Made by a program: the position numbers and the translations under genes
Shown here: piece by piece, positions 25,205 through 32,972 of the stretch
Layout: each line of letters starts with the position of its first letter
Position numbering within the stretch: position 1 is the first letter of the stretch
Notes under the pieces: model-generated
The model's input: only the letters and a program-made list of their open reading frames with translations
Databases searched by the model: none
Told to the model about the DNA's origin: nothing
DNA from: Thiorhodococcus drewsii AZ1
Lineage (GTDB): Bacteria > Pseudomonadota > Gammaproteobacteria > Chromatiales > Chromatiaceae
Reading direction: 5' to 3'
DNA: 64,000 nt
Assembly (NCBI RefSeq): GCF_000224065.1
Contig: NZ_AFWT01000005.1
Coordinates: 62,001 to 126,000 of the forward strand

Positions 25205-25633
25205 ATGAAAATTAGTGCACGCAACATCCTTCGCGGAACAGTCGAAGCGGTCAAGAGCGGTGCGGTCAACAGCGAAGTGGACCTCACCTTGCCTGGCGGT
25301 GAGAAGCTGGTGGCCATGGTCACCAACGAAAGCGCTCAATCGCTGGGGCTGGCTGGGGGAAAAGAGGTCGTTGCGCTCGTCAAGGCATCCTCCGTCCTCG
25401 TCATGACCGACGATTCCGGCATCCGCCTGAGCGCCCGTAACTGCCTGGCGGGCACGGTCAAGAATGTAACCGCCGGCCCGGTGAGCGCCGAAATCACGAT
25501 CGCGCTGGCCGGCGGCGACGAGGTCCACGCGTCCATCACCCACAATGCGGAAACAGAACTGGGTCTCAAGGAAGGCACTGCCGCCATGGCTGTCTTCAAG
25601 GCATCCGCCGTCATTCTCGGCGTCCCTGCCTAA
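25205..25633 (+). CDS. modG: Di-Mop molybdate-binding protein (ModG-like molbindin)
   Basis: A 142-residue protein made of two tandem Mop domains, each with the molybdate-binding motif: KISARNILRGTV and RLSARNCLAGTV. Length and arrangement match ModG of Azotobacter vinelandii, which stores or buffers cytoplasmic molybdate. There is no signal peptide. A modest ribosome site (AAGGTAT) precedes the ATG. It is transcribed away from modE across a shared ModE-type operator. It may hand molybdate to cofactor synthesis or keep ModE from saturating. Confidence 0.92.
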   Translation: MKISARNILRGTVEAVKSGAVNSEVDLTLPGGEKLVAMVTNESAQSLGLAGGKEVVALVKASSVLVMTDDSGIRLSARNCLAGTVKNVTAGPVSAEITIALAGGDEVHASITHNAETELGLKEGTAAMAVFKASAVILGVPA

Positions 25634-25643
25634 GTTTTTTCAC

Positions 25644-25661
25644 GGGCGCCAGACGGCGCCC
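25644..25661. other. Hairpin downstream of the di-Mop gene
   Basis: GGGCGCC and GGCGCCC form a 7-bp stem with an AGAC loop ten bases after the stop codon. The T-run lies before the stem instead of after it, so it is not a canonical terminator for the mop transcript. Confidence 0.45.
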
Positions 25662-25820
25662 GCCGCTCGATCATATCGCCCCATCGATCGCGGGGCGGTA
25701 TCCGTCTCGACATCCCCTGCCCCACAACCGAGAAGCAGGCCCTTCCCTCCCCGCTGATTGGCCTTCCGAGCACGCCGAATTCGGTCCGAACAACACACGG
25801 ACATAAATGCTCGCACACAC

Positions 25821-26090
25821 TCAGGTCAGCGCAAGCGATCCTGTCCGATGACGCCCCGCGATACAGCGCCAGTGCCGTGCGAATCGCCGGTAGGCGCATT
25901 GCTCCTCGGGATCTCGACAGACATCCGGATGCAGATAGAGCGCGTCAATGTGACGCACGACGGACTCGGCCTGTTCGGCCGATGCCTCGCGCACGTAACG
26001 TCGGATGAGATCACCGAGCCGTGATTCCAGGACTGGCCGGTCGAGGCGAACGAGATCGTCGGTTGCAAGCAGGGCAATCAGGGGTTGCAT
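25821..26090 (-). CDS. Small protein of unknown function, possibly Fur-regulated
   Basis: An 89-residue protein starting MQPLIALLATDDLVRLDRPVLESRLGDLIRRYVREASAEQ, with VVRHIDALYLHPDVCRDPEEQCAYRRFARHWRCIAG near the end. Three cysteines and several histidines sit in the C-terminal half. A GGAG ribosome site precedes this ATG; an upstream ATG would add seven residues. A Fur-box-like palindrome lies about 140 bases upstream, and the gene is beside the bacterioferritin genes, which hints at an iron-related role. I do not recognise a named family. Confidence 0.7.
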   Translation of the reverse strand: MQPLIALLATDDLVRLDRPVLESRLGDLIRRYVREASAEQAESVVRHIDALYLHPDVCRDPEEQCAYRRFARHWRCIAGRHRTGSLALT

Positions 26091-26546
26091 TCGGGGTCTC
26101 CGTATCGGCATGGACTCGCGGTTACCTTGTGGGCCGCGCCGAGTAGCTTCCGGGCACGGCTGGCGTTGGTCACACCGCTCGACTGAAGCTGATCCAGCGT
26201 TCGCGAGCTGGTGACAGAATAAAATGATAACAAGAACGGTTCTCATTAAATATAGAAGGGAAATGGCGGACAGGTCAAGGCTGAATGCCGCCAAACGCGC
26301 CAACGCACGCACGCGACGCCCGAGCGGGGCCGCGATCAGCGATTCAACGGTGAACGAAGGTGGAATGGGCTTGGAAATCGCCCTGCATCAAGCGATGCGA
26401 AGGGACACAAGAGCGCTGGAGCCTCCGACGAAGCGGAGGCTAGAAAGCGAGCGATGGGGCAGGCAGGTGCAAGTCGAAAAAGATGTTGGAGCCAGGCAGT
26501 CCGGCCGACCGGACGTCACATGCCCAACCTGAACGATAGGGTAGCG
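26091..26546. other. Gap with Fur-like box and structured sequence
   Basis: The left part is the promoter region of the small gene, with a Fur-like box. The right part (about 26330-26530) contains a perfect 8-bp hairpin (AGCCTCCG/CGGAGGCT, 26420-26441) and a GGTGCAAGTCG segment reminiscent of structured RNA elements, but I cannot assign it. No convincing gene is present. Confidence 0.4.
26229..26247. promoter_or_regulatory. Fur-box-like palindrome
   Basis: A 19-base element whose reverse strand begins AATGAGAA and ends TTCTTGTT around a three-base centre: one arm is consensus, the other has two mismatches. Adjacent ATGATAA sequence extends the similarity. It lies upstream of the minus-strand small gene. 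Confidence 0.5.
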
Positions 26547-26735
26547 TTAATTTTTGCGGCTACGCTCGCGACCCATTTCCTCGGCGTAGCGGTGCAACAG
26601 ATTCCAGCGTTCGCGTCGCCGGCTCATCGGCATGCCGCCGAGGACAGCCCGCAACCAATAAATTAGACGCAAACGCAGCCGCAATCGGAGATTCGGGCCG
26701 ATCGGGCGATCGAGCCTTGAGGACAACTGTGCCAT
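26547..26735 (-). CDS. Small basic protein downstream of bfd
   Basis: A 62-residue, very basic protein (MAQLSSRLDRPIGPNLRLRLRLRLIYWLRAVLGG and a tail rich in Arg/Lys) with one weakly hydrophobic segment (LIYWLRAVLGG). A GGAGAG ribosome site precedes the ATG, and it begins 14 bases after the bfd stop on the same strand, which is the main argument that it is real. I do not recognise it. Confidence 0.5.
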   Translation of the reverse strand: MAQLSSRLDRPIGPNLRLRLRLRLIYWLRAVLGGMPMSRRRERWNLLHRYAEEMGRERSRKN

Positions 26736-26749
26736 GGAATCTCTCTCCG

Positions 26750-26953
26750 TCACGCGGCCGCCGACAGGACGAGGTTGAAGCAATCGGGCTCGGCTACAAC
26801 CTCATTCAGCAGATTCCTTGCGCACTCCTTGCATTTGCCACAGCACGTTGAGACCCCAAGCTCGGAACGCAACTTACCAAGGGTGTCATGTCCCTTTTCG
26901 ACCGCCTCGCGAATCTGGCGGTCCGTGACTGAGTTGCAGATGCAGACGTACAT
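26750..26953 (-). CDS. bfd: Bacterioferritin-associated ferredoxin
   Basis: A 67-residue protein with the Bfd pattern of four cysteines: CIC near the start (MYVCICNSVTDRQIREAV) and CCGKC later (GVSTCCGKCKECARNLL). Bfd carries a [2Fe-2S] cluster and donates electrons to release iron from bacterioferritin. The ATG at 26953 gives the standard length; the longer open frame upstream is antisense to the bfr gene and is rejected. It is divergent from the bacterioferritin genes, with a Fur-like palindrome between them. Confidence 0.95.
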   Translation of the reverse strand: MYVCICNSVTDRQIREAVEKGHDTLGKLRSELGVSTCCGKCKECARNLLNEVVAEPDCFNLVLSAAA

Positions 26954-26995
26954 GTTAAGCGCCACCTGGAATGTTAAGAGCAGGTTGAACAAGAA

Positions 26996-27014
26996 AATAC
27001 GAACGATTCGCATT
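26996..27014. promoter_or_regulatory. Fur-box-like palindrome between bfd and bfr
   Basis: The 19-base sequence AATACGAACGATTCGCATT is an almost perfect inverted repeat (AATGCGAA on one strand against TTCGTATT), with the 8-3-8 geometry of Fur sites. It sits in the divergent promoter region of bfd and bfr. Confidence 0.55.
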
Positions 27015-27118
27015 GAAGTCAAGGGCCGTGATGCGATTCCGATCACAGGATTCAAGTTTCCCCAAATCGCCCGCCTCGCCCTTGTCATCCATTGGCCTCG
27101 ACCGGGAGCACAACACCA

Positions 27119-27583
27119 GTGAAACTCGACCCCACCATCAATCAACAGCTCAACGCGGTGCTCAAGGAGAGCCTGACTCAAATCAACCAGCTGTTCCTGC
27201 ATGCGCGGATGCTCGGCAACTGGGGCTTCCACCAGCTGGAGGAACGGGAATACAAAGCATCCATCCGTGCCATGAAGCACGCCGACGCGCTCATCGCCCG
27301 CATCCTCTTCCTGGAGGGTCTGCCCAATCTTCAGGATCTGGGGAAGCTGATGATCGGCGAACAGGCTCCCGAAATCCTGGAGCACGACCTCACCATGGAG
27401 CGTCGCTACCGCGACGCACTGGTCACGGCGATCACCCATTGCGAACAGCAACGCGACTTCGTCACCCGGCATCACCTGGAAGAGCTGCAAGAAGACTCGG
27501 AGGAGCGCATCGACTGGCTGGAAACTCAGAGTTCACTTATCGCAGCGCTGGGAATCGAGAACTACCTGCAATCGGCCGTTTGA
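27119..27583 (+). CDS. bfr: Bacterioferritin subunit with haem ligand but degenerate ferroxidase site
   Basis: A 154-residue bacterioferritin-like four-helix protein ending in the usual NYLQS. Aligned by eye with E. coli Bfr, the haem-ligand Met52 is kept (RAMKHAD), but the diiron ligands Glu18, Glu51, Glu127 and His130 are replaced (Ser, Ala, Ser, Arg), while Glu94 and His54 remain. It should therefore bind haem without oxidising iron. I use the GTG at 27119, which gives the family N-terminus and has GGGAG upstream; an in-frame TTG would add nine residues. It is 25 bases ahead of a complementary subunit gene. Confidence 0.9.
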   Translation: MKLDPTINQQLNAVLKESLTQINQLFLHARMLGNWGFHQLEEREYKASIRAMKHADALIARILFLEGLPNLQDLGKLMIGEQAPEILEHDLTMERRYRDALVTAITHCEQQRDFVTRHHLEELQEDSEERIDWLETQSSLIAALGIENYLQSAV

Positions 27584-27608
27584 GCCGGAGGACCGGAGGA
27601 GAAGAGAG

Positions 27609-28085
27609 ATGAAAGGCAAACCGACCGTCATCGCACAACTTCAGAAGCTGCTGGCTGGCGAACTGGCCGCCATCGACCAGTATTTCATTCATTCGCGCAT
27701 GTACGAGGACTGGGGCTTTCACGCGCTGTTCGAGCGCATCGACCACGAAACCCAGGAGGAACGCGAGCATGCCGACAAGATCATCAAGCGCATGCTCTTC
27801 TTGGAGGCGACGCCGGACCTTTCGCAGCGCGACGCACTACGGGTCGGAACCGACGTCACCAGCATGCTCAAGAACGACCTGCAACTGGAATACGAGGTCG
27901 TCGATGCGCTTAAGGAGGCCATCGCGATCTGCGAAAAGGAGCAGGATTATCAGACGCGCGAGATGCTTGAGGTACTGCTGCAAGACACAGAAGAGGACCA
28001 TGCCTATTGGCTGGAGCGCCAACTCGGTCTCATCGACCACCTGGGCATGAGCAACTACCTTCAGTCTCAGTTGGGCGCGCCCTGA
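27609..28085 (+). CDS. bfr: Bacterioferritin subunit with intact ferroxidase site
   Basis: A 158-residue bacterioferritin. The diiron ligands correspond to Glu18 (AGELAAIDQYF), Glu51 and His54 (EEREHAD), Glu94, Glu127 and His130 (TEEDHAYWLE), so iron oxidation is expected. The haem ligand Met52 is replaced by Arg. Together with the preceding gene it forms a two-subunit shell in which one chain oxidises iron and the other binds haem for reductive release through Bfd. GGAGGAG precedes the ATG, which is a strong ribosome site. Confidence 0.95.
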   Translation: MKGKPTVIAQLQKLLAGELAAIDQYFIHSRMYEDWGFHALFERIDHETQEEREHADKIIKRMLFLEATPDLSQRDALRVGTDVTSMLKNDLQLEYEVVDALKEAIAICEKEQDYQTREMLEVLLQDTEEDHAYWLERQLGLIDHLGMSNYLQSQLGAP

Positions 28086-28149
28086 ATCTAGCGGACGATT
28101 CAAGACCATTGCGCCGCATTCGGAGGACGCGATAGCGCGCAACAGCGCC

Positions 28150-30408
28150 TCAGATCCCGGCGATCCCTCGGACACCGAGCGGTCGATCATCCCTCAGGAT
28201 CCGCTCGCATTCCGCCACTGGAAGCGGGCGACTGAAGAGAAAGCCCTGGACCTCCTCGCAATCGTTGAGAACCAGATAGCGCAGTTGCAACTCCGTCTCC
28301 ACGCCCTCGGCAACCACAGTCAAACCAAGGGAGTGCGCCAGAACGATGATGGCCTGCGCAATCGCCTCGTGATGCCGGTCGCTACCAAGCTGGGTCACGA
28401 ACGTTCGGTCGATCTTGAGCCGGTCGAGCGGAAAACTCCGCAGATAACCCAGCGAGGAATAGCCGGTCCCGAAGTCGTCGACCGACAAGCTGACACCCAT
28501 GCCACTGAGTTCGTTCAGTACCCGTGTCGCGACCGGAACGTCCTCCATCAGAGCCGTCTCCGTAATCTCCAGTTCGAGCTGATCGGCGGCGACACCGTAG
28601 CGCTCCATCAGCGCCGCGATACGTCTGGCAAAATCGGGCCGACGCAGCTGGCGGGGAGAGACATTCACCGCCATCGTTCCCGGGTTCAGCCCCATGCCGA
28701 TCCAGCGGGCATACTGCGACATGGCCTCCTGCAGAACCCAATCGCCAATCTCCAGGATCAGCCCGCATTTTTCGGCCACCGGAATGAATTCACCTGGGCT
28801 GACGGCCCCCTCTTGGGGACTATCCCAGCGCAACAGCGCCTCCCAGCCGCTGATGCGCCGGGTCAGCAGATCGACACGGGGTTGATAGTGCAGATGCAAT
28901 TCCCGCTCGGCGAGCGCCTGTCGCAACAGATTCTGCAACCGATGCCGCCGCTGGGCCCGCTCCGCGACGGGACCATCGTAGAAGGCGTATGCATTGCCGC
29001 CCGAGGACTTGGCCCACCCGAGCGCCAGATCGGCCTTACGCACCAACTGGCTCACATCCTGACCATCGGAGGGAATGAGCGCGATCCCCAGACTCAGACT
29101 CTGTGAATGCTCCCATTCGTTGATGAGAATGGGCTCGGCGAATGCCCGCAGAATTCGGTCCGCAGACGCGACCACGGCCCCTCGATCGGCACCGAGCAGG
29201 ACCGCAACCAAAACATCGCCGCTGAAACGCACCAGCGGGGTATCGGCCGGCAGAATCTCGATCAGACGCGCACAGACGGTCACCAACAGCAGATCGCCAA
29301 ACTCGTGCCCGAGCGTCTCGTTGACCTGGCGAAAACGATCGAGATCGATCAGGACCAAAGCACCCGGCACGCCCCGGGCCACACCGGATGAGGGATCGTC
29401 CAGAATCAAGGACAGTTGCATGCGATTCGGAAGACCCGTCAGATCGTCCGTGGTCGCCATCATGTGCAGCAGATAATCCTGCTGGCTAAGTTCCAATGTG
29501 TCCCGAACGATCGCGATAACCGCTGCCCGATCGCCCACCCTGGCGCAACCGAAGGCTATCTCGGCGGTCACATCGACGCCATCGAGCCTGCGCAGCGAGA
29601 TCGCCGTCGTGCCCGTGGATTCGAGGTCGACAGACTCCGTCAGGTTGGCGAGCACGTTCAGCAGCACCTCCCGAGAGACCACATCCGGAGCCAGATCCGA
29701 CAAGCGTTCGACAGCCTCAAGCCTATCCGTCGATCCCATCATGGATGCAAACTGACGGTTGGTATAACGAATCCTGGAATCCGTCTCCATGACGACGACC
29801 CCGACCGGAACAACATCAATCAAGTGTTTGAGACCTTCGACCTTGGATACGAAGGAAGAGCCTGTCGCGGCATCTTCTCGACCAAGCAGCCGCAACAGAA
29901 AAAGGAGTCCGGCCAATGCCAGGCTGTCGCCGCCCAACTGAAGATAGGGATCGGCAACACGCTCGGCGACGACGAAGAACAGACCGCAGGCGATCAACAG
30001 GACCAACCCGAACAGCACCAGATCCCGCTCGGTGCGCCGCCCACGCGTGAGGTAGAAGAACGCGAAGACCGCAGCCGCCATGGCCAACAGCAACCAACCG
30101 GAGAGATCGGCGGCCGCGCTTAGGGCCAAGATCGAGGCAAAGAGGATACCAAGCACCATCTGGCGCCGTTGCGGATGTCTGCAGCGCCGAAACCAGAGAC
30201 AAGGAGCCACCACGACCCGCATCGTGGCGACGGCGGCAACCGAGACCATCAGCGCCTGAAGGGCACCGTAGAGCGTCACGCCCAACTCGATGCTCGGATC
30301 GGTGAGCCCAGTGATGGCCAACCAGGTCAAGGCCGGCCAGGCGAGCAGAATTGAGGACACCATCATGGAAATCTGCGGGCTCGCGCCCTGGCTTCGTCCA
30401 GCAAACAT
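28150..30408 (-). CDS. Membrane PAS-GGDEF(degenerate)-EAL protein, probable c-di-GMP phosphodiesterase
   Basis: A 752-residue protein: about five to six membrane helices (residues 15-185), a PAS domain (about 195-310), a GGDEF-like domain from about 320 and an EAL domain from about 500. The cyclase signature is RFSGDVLVAV in place of GGDEF, so synthesis is unlikely. The EAL domain has GWEALLRW, ELEITETALMED, DDFGTGYSSLGYL and KIDRTFV, consistent with an active c-di-GMP hydrolase. It starts 26 bases after cheB on the same strand and is probably the last gene of the chemotaxis transcript. Confidence 0.93.
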   Translation of the reverse strand: MFAGRSQGASPQISMMVSSILLAWPALTWLAITGLTDPSIELGVTLYGALQALMVSVAAVATMRVVVAPCLWFRRCRHPQRRQMVLGILFASILALSAAADLSGWLLLAMAAAVFAFFYLTRGRRTERDLVLFGLVLLIACGLFFVVAERVADPYLQLGGDSLALAGLLFLLRLLGREDAATGSSFVSKVEGLKHLIDVVPVGVVVMETDSRIRYTNRQFASMMGSTDRLEAVERLSDLAPDVVSREVLLNVLANLTESVDLESTGTTAISLRRLDGVDVTAEIAFGCARVGDRAAVIAIVRDTLELSQQDYLLHMMATTDDLTGLPNRMQLSLILDDPSSGVARGVPGALVLIDLDRFRQVNETLGHEFGDLLLVTVCARLIEILPADTPLVRFSGDVLVAVLLGADRGAVVASADRILRAFAEPILINEWEHSQSLSLGIALIPSDGQDVSQLVRKADLALGWAKSSGGNAYAFYDGPVAERAQRRHRLQNLLRQALAERELHLHYQPRVDLLTRRISGWEALLRWDSPQEGAVSPGEFIPVAEKCGLILEIGDWVLQEAMSQYARWIGMGLNPGTMAVNVSPRQLRRPDFARRIAALMERYGVAADQLELEITETALMEDVPVATRVLNELSGMGVSLSVDDFGTGYSSLGYLRSFPLDRLKIDRTFVTQLGSDRHHEAIAQAIIVLAHSLGLTVVAEGVETELQLRYLVLNDCEEVQGFLFSRPLPVAECERILRDDRPLGVRGIAGI

Positions 30409-30434
30409 CCCTCTGTCCCCCTTCTATCCTTCTA

Positions 30435-31514
30435 CTATCGGCGCCCGCTGGCAAAGGCCATGATGGCCCCGGAGAGTTCTTCGAGCGGCAGGCTTCGATC
30501 GACCGCCCCCAACTTGACCGCCTCCTTGGGCATCCCGTAAACGACGCAGCTCGCCTCATCTTGCGCCACCGACATGGCGCCGGCATCGTGCATCTCCTTG
30601 AGACCGCGCGCACCGTCATCGCCCATCCCGGTCATGATGACTCCGAGCGCATTGCGTCCCGCGCTACGCGCGGCAGACCGGAACAGCACATCGACAGACG
30701 GCTTATGCCGGCTCACCGGCGGACCGTCCATGACGTTGACCTGATACTGGGCCCCGTTACGCTTGAGTACCATGTGGCGTCCGCCGGGAGCGATCAGGAC
30801 GCGCCCCTGTATGACCCGATCGCCGTTCTGCGCCTCCCGCACCTCCATCTGGCAGAGCCCGTCGAGCCGCTGAGCGAAGGCCGTGGTGAAGCGCTCCGGC
30901 ATATGTTGAACGATGACCAGACCGGGCGTCGTGCGGGGCAGCGTCGTCAACAGGATCTCCAGCGCCTGGGTGCCTCCGGTCGAGGTGCCGATTGCCACGA
31001 TCTTCTCGGTCGTCTGATGCATCGCCTGATCGGGGGCCGGAAGCACGACATCCGCCGAATACTTGGGGGCCACCGCCGCTGGCGATGGCGATGGCGCGAC
31101 GCGCCGCATGTTGGCCTTCGCCGCCGCACGCACGGCATTGGCGACGTCCTTGGCTGCGCTGGAGAGGAAATCCTTCAGCCCCATCTGAGGCTTGGTGATG
31201 ACATCCATGGCGCCCGCCGCCAACGCCTGAACGGTCGTCTGGGCGCCCTTCTCGGTCAGCGAGGAACAGATGACGACGGGTGTCGGATGCTCCGCCATCA
31301 GCTTCTTCATAAAGGTGATGCCGTCCATGCGGGGCATCTCCACGTCCAGAACGATGACGTCCGGCCAATCGCGCTTCATCTTCTCCAGCGCGAACAGCGG
31401 ATCCGAGGCGGTCGCGATCACCGTGAGATCGGGCTCGGCATTGAGCAGTCCAGACAACACCTGGCGCACAGTGGCCGAGTCGTCGACGATCATGACCTTG
31501 ACGGATGGGCTCAT
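30435..31514 (-). CDS. cheB: Chemotaxis methylesterase/deamidase CheB
   Basis: A 359-residue protein with an N-terminal receiver ([30 protein letters not shown], Lys in VITKPQ) and a C-terminal methylesterase ([12 protein letters not shown] with the serine, VQHMPERFT with the histidine, [12 protein letters not shown] with the aspartate). It removes methyl groups from receptors and is activated by CheA phosphorylation. The start overlaps the cheD stop by four bases (ATGA). Confidence 0.97.
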   Translation of the reverse strand: MSPSVKVMIVDDSATVRQVLSGLLNAEPDLTVIATASDPLFALEKMKRDWPDVIVLDVEMPRMDGITFMKKLMAEHPTPVVICSSLTEKGAQTTVQALAAGAMDVITKPQMGLKDFLSSAAKDVANAVRAAAKANMRRVAPSPSPAAVAPKYSADVVLPAPDQAMHQTTEKIVAIGTSTGGTQALEILLTTLPRTTPGLVIVQHMPERFTTAFAQRLDGLCQMEVREAQNGDRVIQGRVLIAPGGRHMVLKRNGAQYQVNVMDGPPVSRHKPSVDVLFRSAARSAGRNALGVIMTGMGDDGARGLKEMHDAGAMSVAQDEASCVVYGMPKEAVKLGAVDRSLPLEELSGAIMAFASGRR

Positions 31515-32029
31515 TCCATTTGCTCCTTTTTACAACGACGACACCCCTCATCGCAGACGACGGGCGAATGTTTGAGCCAGGCAAGACCGGTGGAGACATC
31601 GAAAACCAGCTGACGGTGACCGTGGCCGCCCAAATGCTCCGCGACCACCGGATGACCGAAGAGCTTGGCCAGTTCACGGCCGGCCGCGATATTGCGCTCC
31701 TGGACCTGATAGGGCTGAAGTTCGAGCGTTGCATCTCGGCACGTCGACATGATTCCACCGCCGAAGAGCTTGGCCTCGAACTCGCTCGGAGCGCATCCGG
31801 TCGCCGCGATCCGACTCTGCAGCATGGCCATCGCCGAATCGGCGTAACAGCCCTCGCGCTCGGGACGCATGGATGCGGGAGCACGCGGAATCATGAAATG
31901 ACAGAGCCCTCCGATCCGCAGTTTCGGGTGCCAAAGCGTCACGGCGACACAGGAGCCCAAAACGGTTCGCAGGCGCGTTTCTCCGCCACCGAACCAGATT
32001 TCGCAGGGATAGACATAGATCTCTTGCAT
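31511..32029 (-). CDS. cheD: Chemoreceptor glutamine deamidase CheD
   Basis: A 172-residue CheD: the catalytic cysteine is in [12 protein letters not shown] and the histidine in GGLCHFMIP, followed by [11 protein letters not shown] and the substrate-pocket region. It deamidates receptor glutamines and in many species also interacts with CheC; no cheC is present here. I start at [15 protein letters not shown] because it matches the family N-terminus and lies 14 bases after cheR; a longer form would run back into cheR. Confidence 0.95.
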   Translation of the reverse strand: MQEIYVYPCEIWFGGGETRLRTVLGSCVAVTLWHPKLRIGGLCHFMIPRAPASMRPEREGCYADSAMAMLQSRIAATGCAPSEFEAKLFGGGIMSTCRDATLELQPYQVQERNIAAGRELAKLFGHPVVAEHLGGHGHRQLVFDVSTGLAWLKHSPVVCDEGCRRCKKEQME

Positions 32030-32043
32030 GGACGGAAACCCGC

Positions 32044-32850
32044 TCAAACCTTTCGATAGACGGCGGGCGCGATGCCTTCCAGATCGCACGCCAATCCGTT
32101 AAGACTCTCGGAATGACCGATGACGAACCAGCCGCCCGGGCGCAGCCGTGTCATGAGAGACTGGACCACCTGCCGCTTGGTTTCCGGCTGGAAATAGATC
32201 ATGACGTTGCGCAGGAAGATAGCGTCGAAGGTCGGAGTCGACGGCAAGGTAGCAGTCAGATTGACCTGTGCGAAACGGGTCCTGGAGCGCAGTTGCGGAG
32301 CGACGAGGAAACGCCCCTCCTGGCTTCCGACGCCCTTGAGGCAATAACGTCTGAGCCGATCCGGGGACAACTCAGAGGCCCGATCCATCGAATAGAGCCC
32401 TGACGCCGCCTGCTGCAGAACCTTGGTGCTGATGTCGGATCCGAACACCTCCCAAGGCGAGGCCCCCAACGACTCCTCCAGCACCATCGCCAGGGTATAG
32501 ACCTCCTCGCCGCTGGAACAGGCCGCACTCCAGACACGAAAGGGACGCCCCTGCGGATGCTCGGCTAGAAGCCTGTCGCACAGAAGCTCGAAGTGCCTTG
32601 GCTCACGAAAGAAATGGGTCTCGTTGGTGGTCAACAGATCCACTGCGATCTGACGCTCATCGCTTTGGGACGAGATGAGTCGGTAATAGTCCGAAAAGCT
32701 CGTCAGACCATGATGTCGCAGCCGCTTGCTCAGACGACCGGCGACCAGGGTCTTCTTCACGGGGGCCAAGCTAATCCCGGCAACTCCGTGAATGAATTGT
32801 CGGAACTGGGCGAACTCATGGTCGCTCAATCGTGTCTCTTGCACACTCAT
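32044..32850 (-). CDS. cheR: Chemotaxis receptor methyltransferase CheR
   Basis: A 268-residue CheR with the N-terminal helical domain (EFAQFRQFIHGVAGISLAPVKK, LLTTNETHFFREPRHFE) and the S-adenosylmethionine domain (FRVWSAACSSGEEVYTLAM, VFGSDIST, DAIFLRNVMIYF, GHSESLNGL). It methylates receptor glutamates. I start at MSVQETRLSDHEF; twelve upstream residues are possible. It belongs to the receptor-cheR-cheD-cheB order of the cluster. Confidence 0.96.
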   Translation of the reverse strand: MSVQETRLSDHEFAQFRQFIHGVAGISLAPVKKTLVAGRLSKRLRHHGLTSFSDYYRLISSQSDERQIAVDLLTTNETHFFREPRHFELLCDRLLAEHPQGRPFRVWSAACSSGEEVYTLAMVLEESLGASPWEVFGSDISTKVLQQAASGLYSMDRASELSPDRLRRYCLKGVGSQEGRFLVAPQLRSRTRFAQVNLTATLPSTPTFDAIFLRNVMIYFQPETKRQVVQSLMTRLRPGGWFVIGHSESLNGLACDLEGIAPAVYRKV

Positions 32851-32972
32851 CTCGACTCTCGCGCGCCGCGTGCCCAGCCGACCCAACAGGGTCGACGGAC
32901 AGGCAGCTCTGTGGCTACATCATCAGGGGGTGGCTCGTAACCCGAACCCCCAGTCGACTCCCGGGCAGGAGG

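Noticed and set aside
25644-25661. Intrinsic terminator after the di-Mop gene
   Set aside because: The stem is real but the T-run lies upstream of it, so it is recorded only as a hairpin.
26224-26532. 102-codon plus-strand frame near bfd
   Set aside because: Starts inside the Fur-like palindrome and crosses a hairpin; sequence has no family resemblance.
26954-27490. Upstream extension of Bfd
   Set aside because: Antisense to the first bacterioferritin gene; the 67-residue Bfd has the normal family length.
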